Shown here one piece after another: positions 25,898 through 36,174 of a stretch of 40,663 nt of DNA (positions within the stretch are counted from its first letter, which is position 1; the number at the start of each line of letters is the position of its first letter). The notes under the pieces were generated by a model. That model was not told the origin of the DNA and did no database searches. It worked only from the letters and a program-made list of their open reading frames with translations. This DNA is from Bacteroides sp. (GTDB taxonomy: Bacteria > Bacteroidota > Bacteroidia > Bacteroidales > P3). The position numbers and the translations under genes were made by a program. Where the stretch lies: positions 1 to 40,663 of the forward strand of contig JAMPIH010000015.1 of NCBI GenBank assembly GCA_023662825.1, in the 5' to 3' direction.

Positions 25898-27169
25898 GTG
25901 CCGAAAGTTGCCTTCTATACCTTGGGTTGCCGACTCAATTTCGCCGAGAGTTCCGATCTGGCGCGCCGTTTCGTTGAACAGGGCTATACGGCGGTGCCTT
26001 TCGGACAGGCGGCCGACCTATACGTGATCAACACCTGCACGGTAACGGCGGCGGCCGAAAAGAAGTGCCGTCAGATTATCCGTGCCGCCCACCGGCTCAA
26101 TCCCGGGGCGAAGATCGCGGTGGTGGGCTGTTTCTCGGAACTACGTCCGCAGGAAGTGGAAAGACTGCCGGGGGTCGATTTCGTGCTGGGCAACCGCAAC
26201 AAGCACCTGCTGTTCGACTACATGCGCGGGGAAAAAGGCCCGGAATCCGTTTCGGAAGCCATGCCTTTCGTGCCCTCGTATTCCACCTTGGGGCGAACCC
26301 GTTCCTTTTTCAAGATACAGGACGGCTGCAACAACTTCTGCTCCTATTGCGCCATTCCCTACGCCCGTGGCCGCAGCCGCAGCGATACCATCGAGCGCAC
26401 CATGCAGACTGCCCGCGGGATAGCCGCCACCGGCGTAAAGGAAATCGTGCTTACGGGCGTGAACATCGGCGACTTCGGACGCTACCACGGCGAGACTTTC
26501 TATGGACTGCTGGAACAGCTGGAACGGCTGCCTGGCGTGGAACGCATCCGTATCGGTTCGGTGGAACCTGACTTGCTGGGCGACGACATCATCGGCCTTA
26601 TGGCAGGCTCCGCCAAACTGATGCCGCATTTCCACATTCCCCTGCAGGCGGGCAGCGACGAGGTTCTCAAGAAGATGAAACGCCACTACGACCGCGCCTT
26701 CTATGCCGGCCGTGTGGAAAAGATTCGAAGTCTGATACCTCATGCGTTCATTGCCTGCGATGTGATCGCGGGTTTCCCCACCGAAACCGGCGCCCAGTTC
26801 GAGGACGCATGCCGCTTTCTGGAAGACCTGGATCTGAGCGCGCTGCACGTGTTCAGTTACTCGCACCGTGCCGAGGCTGCCGCCTCGCACCTCGACTTCG
26901 TGTATCCCGCCGGGGAACTGGCGCACCGCAGCGCCGTGCTGCACGAACTTTCCGACCGCAAGAAACAGGCTTTCTATGCGCGCTTTCAAGGGACGCAGGC
27001 TTCCGTGCTGTGGGAATCGGACAATTATGACGGACGGATGTACGGCTACACGCCCAATTACCTGAGGGTATGCCGTCCGTTCGACGGAACACGGGTGAAC
27101 ACGGTGGACGTGCAGCGGCTGGGCGAGTTTAAGAAAGATACCGACAAGGATTGGTGTTTCATAGGATAA
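25898..27169 (+). CDS. mtaB: tRNA t6A37 methylthiotransferase
   Basis: A 423-residue radical SAM methylthiotransferase that converts t6A to ms2t6A at position 37 of ANN-reading tRNAs. The N-terminal UPF0004 domain supplies three cysteines of the auxiliary cluster: YTLGCRLNFAES, VINTCTVTAAAE and VVGCFSE. The radical SAM motif is DGCNNFCSYC with Cys144, Cys148 and Cys151. A TRAM-like end (QASVLWESDNYDGRMYGYTPNYLRV) binds tRNA. CRLNFAES and GRSRS favour MtaB over MiaB or RimO. It starts with GTG, supported by the promoter just upstream. Confidence 0.93.
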   Translation: MPKVAFYTLGCRLNFAESSDLARRFVEQGYTAVPFGQAADLYVINTCTVTAAAEKKCRQIIRAAHRLNPGAKIAVVGCFSELRPQEVERLPGVDFVLGNRNKHLLFDYMRGEKGPESVSEAMPFVPSYSTLGRTRSFFKIQDGCNNFCSYCAIPYARGRSRSDTIERTMQTARGIAATGVKEIVLTGVNIGDFGRYHGETFYGLLEQLERLPGVERIRIGSVEPDLLGDDIIGLMAGSAKLMPHFHIPLQAGSDEVLKKMKRHYDRAFYAGRVEKIRSLIPHAFIACDVIAGFPTETGAQFEDACRFLEDLDLSALHVFSYSHRAEAAASHLDFVYPAGELAHRSAVLHELSDRKKQAFYARFQGTQASVLWESDNYDGRMYGYTPNYLRVCRPFDGTRVNTVDVQRLGEFKKDTDKDWCFIG

Positions 27170-27182
27170 AGTCGTACCTTTA
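27151..27182 (+). promoter_or_regulatory. Possible promoter of the histidine kinase operon
   Basis: TTG at 27151-27153, inside the end of mtaB, 21 bases, then TACCTTTA at 27175-27182, one mismatch from TAnnTTTG. It would serve the kinase-hemW-unknown gene series starting at 27212. Confidence 0.4.
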
Positions 27183-27211
27183 CCCATCGAACGCATTTCA
27201 ATACCGGGAAA

Positions 27212-28774
27212 ATGACGGAAAAAAGGAATAACAGGATGTTAAGCAGCGGACGGCTCAATTTCATATTGATCCTGTTCTCAATCCTTATCGTGGCCGCATC
27301 CCTTTTCTTTTCGCGCACCTTGGTGGAACAGCTCAAGAAAGAAGAACGCGTAAGGGTTCAGAACTGGGCGATCTCGAACCACCGCCAGCTGGATATGGCC
27401 TACCGGGTGCGCAGCATCTTCGCGCAGATGGAGACCGAGGAACGCCAGTACGCCACGGTATGGACGTATGTATATGAACGGGTGTTCAGTCCTGTTTCGC
27501 CCACGCCGAAAGACTTCGACTTCCTGATGCGCATCATGTCGAGCAACAACCGTCCGTTTATACTGGTGGGCAAGTCGGGAAAAATCATCGAGTCGCACGA
27601 CCCGGACATCAAGCCGGAAGACCATCCGGTATTCACGCCAGAAATACAGGCGATGTATTCGGTATATCCGCCCATCGTCATCGACGCGCAGGGGGTCAAG
27701 TACAGCCTTTACTTCAAGCCGTCCGAAGTTTTCCTGAACCTGCGGCGGCTGTTCTCCGACTTAGACAGTTCGTTCAGCATCGAGTCCGTCAACAGCATTT
27801 CCGCCATCTCGGTGCCGGTGCTGATTACCGACGAGAGCAAGAAAACGGTGCTGATGTACCGGAATATGGGCGAAGGCGTGTTCTATTCGCAGAAAACCAT
27901 TCAGGCCAGGATACGCAAGATGCAGGACGACAACGAACCGATAGAACTGCACCTGCCCGGTGTCGAGAACAAGACCTATTACCTTTTCTATGAATCCTCG
28001 GCCTTCCTGCGGCGCATGAATTTCTTTACCATCGCCCTGCTGCTGGCGCTTCTGGCTATTATCGGCGGGGTGCTCTCGCTGCTCAACCTGTCGAAGAAAA
28101 TGGAGCAGAACCGCGAATGGTGGGGTATGTCGAAAGAAACCGCCCACCAGTTGGGAACGCCGCTTTCGTCGCTTTTGGCCTGGCTCGAATACTACAAGAC
28201 CAAGGAGGAGGGCGAACCGATGGAAAAATCGGATCTGGCGGAAATCGAAAAGGACGTGAAGCGCATAGAACTGGTAACCAACCGTTTTTCGAGAATCGGT
28301 TCGGTGCCTGAGCTCAGTTGGGACAATGTGGTGCCGGCCGTATATCGTTCGGTGGAATACCTGAAGGCCCGCAGTTCGAGCCGTATCCGTTACACCATCA
28401 ATGTTCCGCCGGAAGCCGTGGTCATGGCGCAGTTCAACGCCCCGCTTATCGAATGGGTGTTCGAGAACCTGTTCAAGAACGCGCTCAACGCCATCGGCGA
28501 CAACGAGGGCGAGATCGGCATCTCGATTGCCGAAAGCAACGAGCACGTTACCATCGATGTGCACGATACCGGCAAGGGAATGCCCAAGAATATGTTCAAG
28601 AAAGTGTTCGAGGCCGGCTTCACCACCAAACAGCGCGGCTGGGGACTGGGGCTGACCTTGTGCCGGCGCATTGTGGAAAGCTATCATAAGGGAAAGATTT
28701 TCGTGGAAAGTTCTTCGCCCCAGACCGGCACCGTGTTCCGCGTGGTCTTGAACAAGGAAGTGCGCAAGCATTAG
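27212..28774 (+). CDS. Membrane sensor histidine kinase (orphan)
   Basis: A 520-residue sensor kinase. A first membrane helix (LNFILILFSILIVAASLFF) is followed by a ~230-residue extracytoplasmic domain without a recognised fold, then a second helix (FFTIALLLALLAIIGGVLSLL). The phospho-acceptor region is SKETAHQLGTPLSSLLAWLEYY with His312. The ATPase domain has the N box LFKNALNAIGD, the G1 box DTGKGMPKNMFKKVFEAGFTTKQ and the G2 box GWGLGLTLCRRIVESYH. No response regulator gene is next to it, so the partner is unknown. It is followed after 5 bases by hemW. The signal sensed cannot be deduced. Confidence 0.9.
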   Translation: MTEKRNNRMLSSGRLNFILILFSILIVAASLFFSRTLVEQLKKEERVRVQNWAISNHRQLDMAYRVRSIFAQMETEERQYATVWTYVYERVFSPVSPTPKDFDFLMRIMSSNNRPFILVGKSGKIIESHDPDIKPEDHPVFTPEIQAMYSVYPPIVIDAQGVKYSLYFKPSEVFLNLRRLFSDLDSSFSIESVNSISAISVPVLITDESKKTVLMYRNMGEGVFYSQKTIQARIRKMQDDNEPIELHLPGVENKTYYLFYESSAFLRRMNFFTIALLLALLAIIGGVLSLLNLSKKMEQNREWWGMSKETAHQLGTPLSSLLAWLEYYKTKEEGEPMEKSDLAEIEKDVKRIELVTNRFSRIGSVPELSWDNVVPAVYRSVEYLKARSSSRIRYTINVPPEAVVMAQFNAPLIEWVFENLFKNALNAIGDNEGEIGISIAESNEHVTIDVHDTGKGMPKNMFKKVFEAGFTTKQRGWGLGLTLCRRIVESYHKGKIFVESSSPQTGTVFRVVLNKEVRKH

Positions 28775-28779
28775 TTGAG

Positions 28780-29910
28780 ATGACGGGGCTGTATATCCAT
28801 ATTCCTTTTTGTCGTCAGAAATGCCTCTATTGCGCTTTTTATTCCGTGGCGGCCCGTCAGGAAGAATATAAAGAGGCGTATGCGGAAGCCTTGGTGAAGG
28901 AAGCGGAATACTTTAAGGAACATTATTTTGTGGGGAAACCGGCTATGGTTTCCACCCTGTACATAGGCGGTGGCACCCCCTCCTTGCTTCCGGTTTCCTT
29001 TTATACGGATCTGCTGGAGAGACTCTCCGCCTGTTTCGATTTAGCGGCCTTGGAGGAAGTTACCTTCGAGGCCAATCCCGAGCACCTTTCCTCTGCCTAT
29101 CTGTCCGATTTATACCGATACACCCCGGTTCGCCGTCTGAGCATAGGCGTGCAGTCGTTCGCCGATGCCGACCTGAAGGCCCTCAACCGCCGCCATAGCG
29201 GGGCGGAAGCCGTGCAGGCAATCGAGAACGCACGGGCGGCTGGGTTTGAGAACATCAGCATAGACCTGATCTACGGAATCCATCCGGAAGCAGGACATTC
29301 CACATGGACGGACAACCTGAACCGCCTGCAAAGCCTGAACCTGCCGCATTTCTCGGCCTACGCCCTCACGGTGGAGGCCGGCACGATGCTGGAACGCAGG
29401 CTGGCCATGGACAAGATGCGGATAGCCGGGGAGGAGGGCATCGAAAAGGAATATTTCCAATTGCAAAATTTTGCGGAAAAAAACGGCTACGAGGCTTACG
29501 AAATCTCGAACTATGCCCGCAACGGGGCCTACGGAATGCACAACTGCAACTACTGGCGCGACATTCCCTATATCGGGCTGGGGGCGGCGGCACATTCGTA
29601 TATCGGCAGCGAACGGCACTGGAATCCGGGTTCGGTGCAGGCCTACATCGCGGATCCGGCGGCGGGCAAGGAACGCGAACGCCTGAGCGAGCGCGACCGC
29701 TATCACGAATACATCATGACCGCCCTGCGCACCCGCTGGGGCGTGGAAGAAAAAAAAATCGCCGCCTTTGCGCCCGCCCTGCGCGAAGAATTCCACCGGC
29801 GGGCGGAAAACGAAATAAAATGCGGAAATTTGCAGCGCGAAAACGGTGCCTATACGGTTCCGCCGGCCAAGCGTCTGCTTACCGACGGCATTGCGGCATC
29901 GTTCTTTTAA
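28780..29910 (+). CDS. hemW: Radical SAM heme chaperone HemW
   Basis: A 376-residue radical SAM protein of the HemN/HemW group. It begins MTGLYIHIPFCRQKCLYCAFYS, with Cys11, Cys15 and Cys18 as cluster ligands. Further family motifs are LYIGGGTPSLLP, EVTFEANPEHLS, RLSIGVQSFADADLKALNRRH and YEISNYARNGAYGMHNCNYW. The short N-terminus without the extra conserved residues of coproporphyrinogen oxidase HemN favours HemW, which binds heme and delivers it to client proteins. It lies 5 bases after the kinase gene and 9 bases before the unknown secreted protein. Confidence 0.88.
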   Translation: MTGLYIHIPFCRQKCLYCAFYSVAARQEEYKEAYAEALVKEAEYFKEHYFVGKPAMVSTLYIGGGTPSLLPVSFYTDLLERLSACFDLAALEEVTFEANPEHLSSAYLSDLYRYTPVRRLSIGVQSFADADLKALNRRHSGAEAVQAIENARAAGFENISIDLIYGIHPEAGHSTWTDNLNRLQSLNLPHFSAYALTVEAGTMLERRLAMDKMRIAGEEGIEKEYFQLQNFAEKNGYEAYEISNYARNGAYGMHNCNYWRDIPYIGLGAAAHSYIGSERHWNPGSVQAYIADPAAGKERERLSERDRYHEYIMTALRTRWGVEEKKIAAFAPALREEFHRRAENEIKCGNLQRENGAYTVPPAKRLLTDGIAASFF

Positions 29911-29919
29911 GTCTATAAG

Positions 29920-31491
29920 ATGAGAGCGCTCAAATACATATTGTTGTCCATAACCCTGTGGGGTGGCCTTGCCTGCCGATGCCCGCTCGGGGCGCAGGCT
30001 CCGCTTGTTCCGGCGGGCGTGGCGGAACTGGCGGTGGCCGAGAACGATTCGCCCTTCCGCGTGATTACGCTCGGAAAATTGGGCGTGTTGGTGGTGATGG
30101 AACAGAACGACCTCTATGCTTCCAAACCGCAGCGCAGCCTTTATTTCTACGATGAAAACCTGCATAAACGCTGGCAGGGCGAACTGCCCATGGAGAGCCG
30201 TTTCCGCTATGCCGGACACCGGTTGGAACAAGACAGCCTGCGTTTCGCCCTGCTTGCTCCCGCCGGAAAAAAGGAACAGCCCGAATTTCTGGAACTGGCG
30301 GTCTGTCTGGCCGACGGCAAGTATAGATTCCATACGCACAGGGTGGAGGCAAAGACTTTGGACAAGGCGGAATTCGCCGAGTTCAAGCTGTCTTCCGGCA
30401 AATGGCATTTTTTGGTGCTGCAGAAGAACGACTACGTGTATTGCGTGCTTGACCTTAAGGCCGATACGCTCTACCGCTGCACGGTGGCGGCATCCAAAGA
30501 CTATACCTGTTGCGACTGGCAGTTAGACGGCGAGGGCAACGCCTGCTTCGTGTTCCGAGATGCCAAGATTATCGAGACAGGACTGTATTACAAGAAAATA
30601 TCTGTTTCCGGCGATATATTGGCGCAGGAAGTGATCGCCTCGCCCCGCAGCGACATCCGTCTGGTGGATGCCAGGATAGCGGTGTTGGACAAGGACGACT
30701 TGATGCTGGGCGGCAGCTGGAACATGGCGCGCGCCCGTCAGGGGCTTTCCAATTACGATCAGGGCAGCGAGACGGCCGGCCTGTTCTCCATACGTTACCG
30801 CAACGGAACCGTTCGGGATTTTTGGATGAAGGCCTATCTGGAATACCCCGACCTGGACACGCTCTTGGGCAGCGAGGAACGCTACCGTTACACTCAGGCC
30901 ATGCAGAAAGCCAACGGGCGTACCGTATTGCCCGATTACCTGAGCCTGTTGCGGCTGTTGTCCGAAAACGGCAAGTTCCGCCTGGTGGGTGAGGTCTATG
31001 AACGGGTGGTGAGTACGGTTACCGAGGTTTCCTACGATTTTTACGGGCGGATGATGCCCTATACCCGCGTTACCTTCGAGGGTTACCGCTATAAGGACGC
31101 CTTTTACTCGGAGTTCGATTCCGCGCTGGTGAACCTGCGCAATTCGGTGTTCGACTTGGAACAACAGCAACTCTACGACCGATTGATGCCGCTTTCGGTG
31201 GCGGTGGAGAATCCGCAGGGCGATTTGCTCTATGGATACAATTATCAGTCGGCTGTCTATTACCGGCAAACGGTAGGCGAGAACGGCATAGGGGTGCTGA
31301 AGAATTTCGGGCTTACGCCGCTCTTGCCCGGCGACCGCCTGCAGAGGACATGGGGAAGCGCGCTTACCGAATGGTTTCCCGGCTGCCTGTTGGCCTACGG
31401 ATACAAGCAAGTATCCAATTCCCGCCGCAAGGGCAAGAACCGCCAGAGTGTATTCTATATGAATAAGGTGATGGCCGGGACTAAGCCGTAA
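29920..31491 (+). CDS. Secreted protein of unknown function
   Basis: A 523-residue protein I do not recognise. It starts with a signal peptide (LKYILLSITLWGGLACRCPLGAQA) and then shows many short beta-prone stretches alternating with polar turns, for example KLGVLVVMEQNDLYA, SLYFYDENLHKRWQGEL, GKWHFLVLQKNDYVYCVLD and EGNACFVFRDAKII, suggesting a beta-propeller or other all-beta fold. No catalytic motif, lipobox or type IX sorting tail is evident. It is the last gene of the kinase-hemW series, and its end overlaps the end of the convergent atpC by 11 bases. Location is probably periplasmic or outer-membrane associated. Confidence 0.8.
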   Translation: MRALKYILLSITLWGGLACRCPLGAQAPLVPAGVAELAVAENDSPFRVITLGKLGVLVVMEQNDLYASKPQRSLYFYDENLHKRWQGELPMESRFRYAGHRLEQDSLRFALLAPAGKKEQPEFLELAVCLADGKYRFHTHRVEAKTLDKAEFAEFKLSSGKWHFLVLQKNDYVYCVLDLKADTLYRCTVAASKDYTCCDWQLDGEGNACFVFRDAKIIETGLYYKKISVSGDILAQEVIASPRSDIRLVDARIAVLDKDDLMLGGSWNMARARQGLSNYDQGSETAGLFSIRYRNGTVRDFWMKAYLEYPDLDTLLGSEERYRYTQAMQKANGRTVLPDYLSLLRLLSENGKFRLVGEVYERVVSTVTEVSYDFYGRMMPYTRVTFEGYRYKDAFYSEFDSALVNLRNSVFDLEQQQLYDRLMPLSVAVENPQGDLLYGYNYQSAVYYRQTVGENGIGVLKNFGLTPLLPGDRLQRTWGSALTEWFPGCLLAYGYKQVSNSRRKGKNRQSVFYMNKVMAGTKP

Positions 31492-31719
31492 GGAGAATGC
31501 GGCAGCTGTTTTGTGCCATGCCGAACAAGCCGCCCTGAATCTCAAAGAACTGTTCCTTGTCTTCGTGATCCACCAGACGGACCTTGCCTTTCGTGAGCAA
31601 CGAGAGTATCGGGGCGTGGCGTTCCATTACCTCGAACGAGCCATCGGCCCCCGGCAACTGCAGTAATTTGGCTTCCCCTTTAAAGATAATCCTGTCGGGG
31701 TTTGAAATCGTAACCTCCA

Positions 31720-31720
<1 letters not shown>
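31481..31720 (-). CDS. atpC: F-type ATP synthase epsilon subunit, short form
   Basis: A 79-residue epsilon subunit containing only the N-terminal beta-sandwich: EVTISNPDRIIFKGEAKLLQLPGADGSFEVMERHAPILSLL, then GKVRL and EIQGGLFGM. The C-terminal helical domain that in other bacteria inhibits ATP hydrolysis is absent, as is usual for this phylum. Its ATG shares one base with the atpD stop (TAATG), so translation is coupled. The 3' end overlaps the convergent unknown gene by 11 bases. Confidence 0.92.
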
Positions 31721-33234
<1,514 letters not shown>

Positions 33235-33468
33235 TTAGCGTCTTCTTTCCTTGAAATCTCCGCCTATGGGCGTGTCTTTGCCCGGATGTACGGTGGCTTT
33301 CTTGTCTACTTTGGGTACGGTGCGGTTTTCGGCCGAATTACAGAAATCGGGCGTGCGGCTCACCGCCACCGTGCCTTTGTTGGACGAGCAGGAACAGAGT
33401 GCCGTCACGGCAAAGAGGATAACCGAAAGCCCCGCGCAGATACGGGCCGTTTTCTTGAAACTCAACAT
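33235..33468 (-). CDS. Small lipoprotein of unknown function
   Basis: A 77-residue protein with a lipoprotein-type signal: KKTARICAGLSVILFAVTALCSCSS, with Cys25 or Cys27 as acylation site. The mature part is short, basic and polar and ends in FKERRR, with no recognised domain. It lies 12 bases before atpD on the same strand and has an exact -7 element 53 bases upstream, so it appears to be the first gene of the atpDC transcript. It is a plausible small gene rather than a certain one; the lipobox and the promoter are the main support. Confidence 0.65.
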   Translation of the reverse strand: MLSFKKTARICAGLSVILFAVTALCSCSSNKGTVAVSRTPDFCNSAENRTVPKVDKKATVHPGKDTPIGGDFKERRR

Positions 33469-33490
33469 ACGTAGTGTGTTTTAGAAGTGT

Positions 33491-33517
33491 CGTTTACGGC
33501 CACAAAGGGCATAAACG
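33491..33517. repeat. Inverted repeat in the leader of the lipoprotein-atpDC transcript
   Basis: CGTTTA and TAAACG enclose GGCCACAAAGGGC, making an imperfect hairpin between the predicted start of transcription and the lipoprotein gene. Its function is unknown. Confidence 0.4.
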
Positions 33518-33520
33518 CCC

Positions 33521-33528
33521 CAAAGGTA
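33521..33528 (-). promoter_or_regulatory. Candidate -7 element for lipoprotein-atpD-atpC
   Basis: Minus-strand TACCTTTG is an exact consensus match 53 bases before the lipoprotein start. No TTG is seen at -33. Confidence 0.5.
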
Positions 33529-33628
33529 ATGATTTTTTACCGCTTACGGAAATATGGACGGAAAACGAGATTATTTTTATGTGTTCGGAAACCGTTTGGA
33601 GCCCCTTGGTCGTACGTTTTTCTGCAAA

Positions 33629-33659
33629 TTGGTTATAAGGCGATAAAGATGTACCTTTG
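33629..33659 (+). promoter_or_regulatory. Promoter of hydrogenase-xerD
   Basis: TTG at 33629-33631, 20 bases, then TACCTTTG at 33652-33659, followed by CA. The start codon is 38 bases downstream. Confidence 0.75.
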
Positions 33660-33696
33660 CAGCCTTTTATTATCCACTTAGCAAGAGGACATAGAA

Positions 33697-35163
33697 ATGG
33701 CTTACAACGAATCGATGTTGATCCGGCGCGATTTGCTTACGCGCGTGTGCAAGCTGATGCAGAGCGGGACCCTGCGTTCCGAAATAGACAGGGTGCCCCT
33801 TGTCATGAGACCCCGTTACAGCAAGGATGTTTCCCGTTGCTGCGTATATAAAGACCGTGCGGTTATCAAATACCGCCTCATGGCCATTCTCGGCTACGAT
33901 ATCCGCGACGAAAAAGACGAACTCACGCCTTTGAGCGAATACGCGCGCATGGCCGAGGAACGCAAGGAACAGACCACGGCCATCTTGACCGTGGTGGATT
34001 TGGCGTGCAGTTCTTGTGTACAGGTTAACTATGTGGTAACCAATATGTGCCATGGCTGTATCGGGCATCCCTGTACCTTCGCCTGTCACAAAAACGCCAT
34101 CAGCATACATCAGCAGGCCTATATCGATCCGGGTAAGTGCGTAAGCTGCGGGCTTTGCATGAAAGCCTGTCCGTTCAACGCCATCATCTACCAGGCCGTT
34201 CCCTGCGAGCAGTCCTGTCCCGTGAATGCAATCTCGAAAGATGAACACGGCGTGGAACACATCGATGAAGAGAAGTGTATCTATTGCGGCCGCTGCCGGG
34301 AGGCCTGTCCCTACGGCGCGATTATGGAAAAGACCTACCTTACCGAGATTTACCGCGCCCTGAAGTCGGATAAGAAAGTGGTGGCATTGGTGGCTCCCTC
34401 CATCATGGGGCAGTTCCCCGTGCATCCGGGCAAGGTGGTGAGCGCCATCAAGGCCTTGGGCTTCGATCAAGTGGTGGAAGTGGCCGAAGGCGCCAACGTC
34501 ACCGCGCAGAACGAAGCGGCCGAGTTCGAGGAAAGGGTGGTGGAAGGCGGTCAGAAATTCATGACCACTTCTTGCTGCCATGCCTATACCGAGTTGGTTC
34601 ACAAGCATCTCAAACATCTCGAGCCCTATGTTTCGCATACCCATACGCCCGTTTATTATACGGCGCAGGAGGTAAAGGCCAAGGATCCCGCTTGCATTAC
34701 GGTGTTCTTCGCGCCCTGCCTTTCCAAACGCCACGAGGCGATGGTGGAGAAAGACATCGACTGGGTGCTTTCGTACGAGGAACTGGGTGCCATGCTCACG
34801 GCCGCCGGTATCGACGTGCAGAAGTGCGAGGAGGAAAAATTAGTGGAAATCGACAATGCGGGCCGCGCGTTCCCCTATACCAAGGGCGTTACCGAGGCGG
34901 TGCTGCATTATTCCAAGAATCCGCAGGCCATCCGTCCGTTCTTTATCGACGGGGTGGACAAGGCGGTCATCAAGAGCCTCAAGACCGTGGAACAGACATG
35001 CGGAGGCCCAGACCAGCCCAATATGATCGAGTTTATGGTTTGCCAGGGGGGATGCGTGAACGGTTGCGCCTCGATTGCCAACCCGCGTACGGCCGCCCGG
35101 CAGATCCAGACCTTCATCAAGGAAAACGACACGCGCAAGGCGCAGGGAAAAGACGCGGAATAA
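33697..35163 (+). CDS. Monomeric [FeFe] hydrogenase, group B-like
   Basis: A 488-residue iron-sulfur protein. A ~95-residue N-terminal segment and a Cys-rich part (CSSCVQ, CHGCIGHPCTFAC) precede ferredoxin-type clusters CVSCGLCMKACP, CEQSCP and CIYCGRCREACP. The C-terminal H-cluster domain has three recognisable motifs: TSCC at residues 291-294, APCLSK with Cys341, and MVCQGGC with Cys449 and Cys453. This order fits the short monomeric group B type found in anaerobic Bacteroidales and Clostridia, which makes or consumes H2 with ferredoxin. The residue after the first Cys pair is His (CCH) rather than the usual Pro. Maturases HydE, HydF and HydG are not in the window. xerD follows after 9 bases. 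Confidence 0.88.
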   Translation: MAYNESMLIRRDLLTRVCKLMQSGTLRSEIDRVPLVMRPRYSKDVSRCCVYKDRAVIKYRLMAILGYDIRDEKDELTPLSEYARMAEERKEQTTAILTVVDLACSSCVQVNYVVTNMCHGCIGHPCTFACHKNAISIHQQAYIDPGKCVSCGLCMKACPFNAIIYQAVPCEQSCPVNAISKDEHGVEHIDEEKCIYCGRCREACPYGAIMEKTYLTEIYRALKSDKKVVALVAPSIMGQFPVHPGKVVSAIKALGFDQVVEVAEGANVTAQNEAAEFEERVVEGGQKFMTTSCCHAYTELVHKHLKHLEPYVSHTHTPVYYTAQEVKAKDPACITVFFAPCLSKRHEAMVEKDIDWVLSYEELGAMLTAAGIDVQKCEEEKLVEIDNAGRAFPYTKGVTEAVLHYSKNPQAIRPFFIDGVDKAVIKSLKTVEQTCGGPDQPNMIEFMVCQGGCVNGCASIANPRTAARQIQTFIKENDTRKAQGKDAE

Positions 35164-35172
35164 GTTTTCGCC

Positions 35173-36066
35173 ATGTCTTCCTACCTGCGCGGGTATGCCG
35201 CCTATCTTAAACTGGAACGCCGCCTTTCGCCGGCTTCCGTGGAAGCCTACCTGCACGATGTGAACCTTTTCTTTCAATTCAGCAAAGAGAAGGAAATATC
35301 TTCGGTTACCCCTTCCGATATCGAGGATTTTACCGCGTTTATCCTCGAATTGGGCATGAACGCCCGTTCGCAGGCGCGGATCCTGTCGGGACTCAAGAGT
35401 TTCTTCAATTATCTGGTGTTGGAAAAGATCATTGCGGTCTCGCCGGCTGAACTGGTGGAGAGCCCGCGTCTAAAACGGCATCTGCCCGATGTGCTTTCGT
35501 ATGCGGAGATCCTGAAGATGTTCGAGGTCATCGACTTGTCCACGATGGAGGGGCGGCGCAACCGGGCCATGCTCGAGACGCTCTATGCCTGCGGGCTGCG
35601 GGTGTCGGAATTAGTGAACTTGACGATTTCCATGCTGTATTTCAACGACGGATTTGTGCGCGTTATCGGCAAAGGCGACAAGGAAAGGCTGGTGCCGATC
35701 GGCAAAACGGCCATGAAGCAGATCTCGGATTATATCGAATACGACCGTTGCCATCTGCCCATTCAGAAGGGCTGCGAGAACATCGTTTTCCTGAACCGGC
35801 GGGGCAGGGGGCTCTCGCGGGTCATGGTGTTCAAGATCATCAAGGAAACGGCGGCTGCGGCCAGCATCCGCAAGTCGGTGAGCCCGCATACCTTCCGCCA
35901 CAGTTTCGCCACCCACCTGATCGAGGGCGGCGCCGACCTGCGTGCAGTGCAGGATATGCTGGGGCACGAATCCATCACCACCACCGAAATCTACACCCAT
36001 CTCGACCGCCGTTACCTTCAGGAAACCATCGAGAAATACCACCCGCAGTCGCAGGCGGGACGGTAG
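35173..36066 (+). CDS. xerD: Site-specific tyrosine recombinase, XerD type
   Basis: A 297-residue tyrosine recombinase. The N-terminal SAM-like DNA-binding domain (YAAYLKLERRLSPASVEAYLHDVNLFFQF) is followed by the catalytic domain with Arg143 in ACGLRVSELV, Lys in GKGDKERLVPIG, His239 and Arg242 in SPHTFRHSFATHL, His265 in MLGHESI and the nucleophile Tyr274 in TEIYTHLD. All active-site residues are present and the length is that of XerC/XerD, so it probably resolves chromosome dimers at dif. No phage or transposon features are nearby. It is cotranscribed with the hydrogenase gene, a pairing with no obvious functional reason. Confidence 0.9.
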   Translation: MSSYLRGYAAYLKLERRLSPASVEAYLHDVNLFFQFSKEKEISSVTPSDIEDFTAFILELGMNARSQARILSGLKSFFNYLVLEKIIAVSPAELVESPRLKRHLPDVLSYAEILKMFEVIDLSTMEGRRNRAMLETLYACGLRVSELVNLTISMLYFNDGFVRVIGKGDKERLVPIGKTAMKQISDYIEYDRCHLPIQKGCENIVFLNRRGRGLSRVMVFKIIKETAAAASIRKSVSPHTFRHSFATHLIEGGADLRAVQDMLGHESITTTEIYTHLDRRYLQETIEKYHPQSQAGR

Positions 36067-36079
36067 GCGTATTTCCCGC

Positions 36080-36110
36080 TTGTATAATAGGAGCGGTTTT
36101 ATTACCTTTG
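36080..36110 (+). promoter_or_regulatory. Promoter of ppdK
   Basis: TTG at 36080-36082, 20 bases, then TACCTTTG at 36103-36110, followed by CAAA. The ppdK ATG is 65 bases downstream of the element. Confidence 0.75.
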
Positions 36111-36174
36111 CAAACTTTTTTGCGAGGCGTTTTAAGGCTTCGGATTTTGTTGATACTCAATAATTAGACGTAAT

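Noticed and set aside
35173-36066. xerD as an integrase of a mobile element
   Set aside because: Length and motifs fit housekeeping XerD; no att-like repeats, phage or conjugation genes are nearby, and it is cotranscribed with a metabolic gene.
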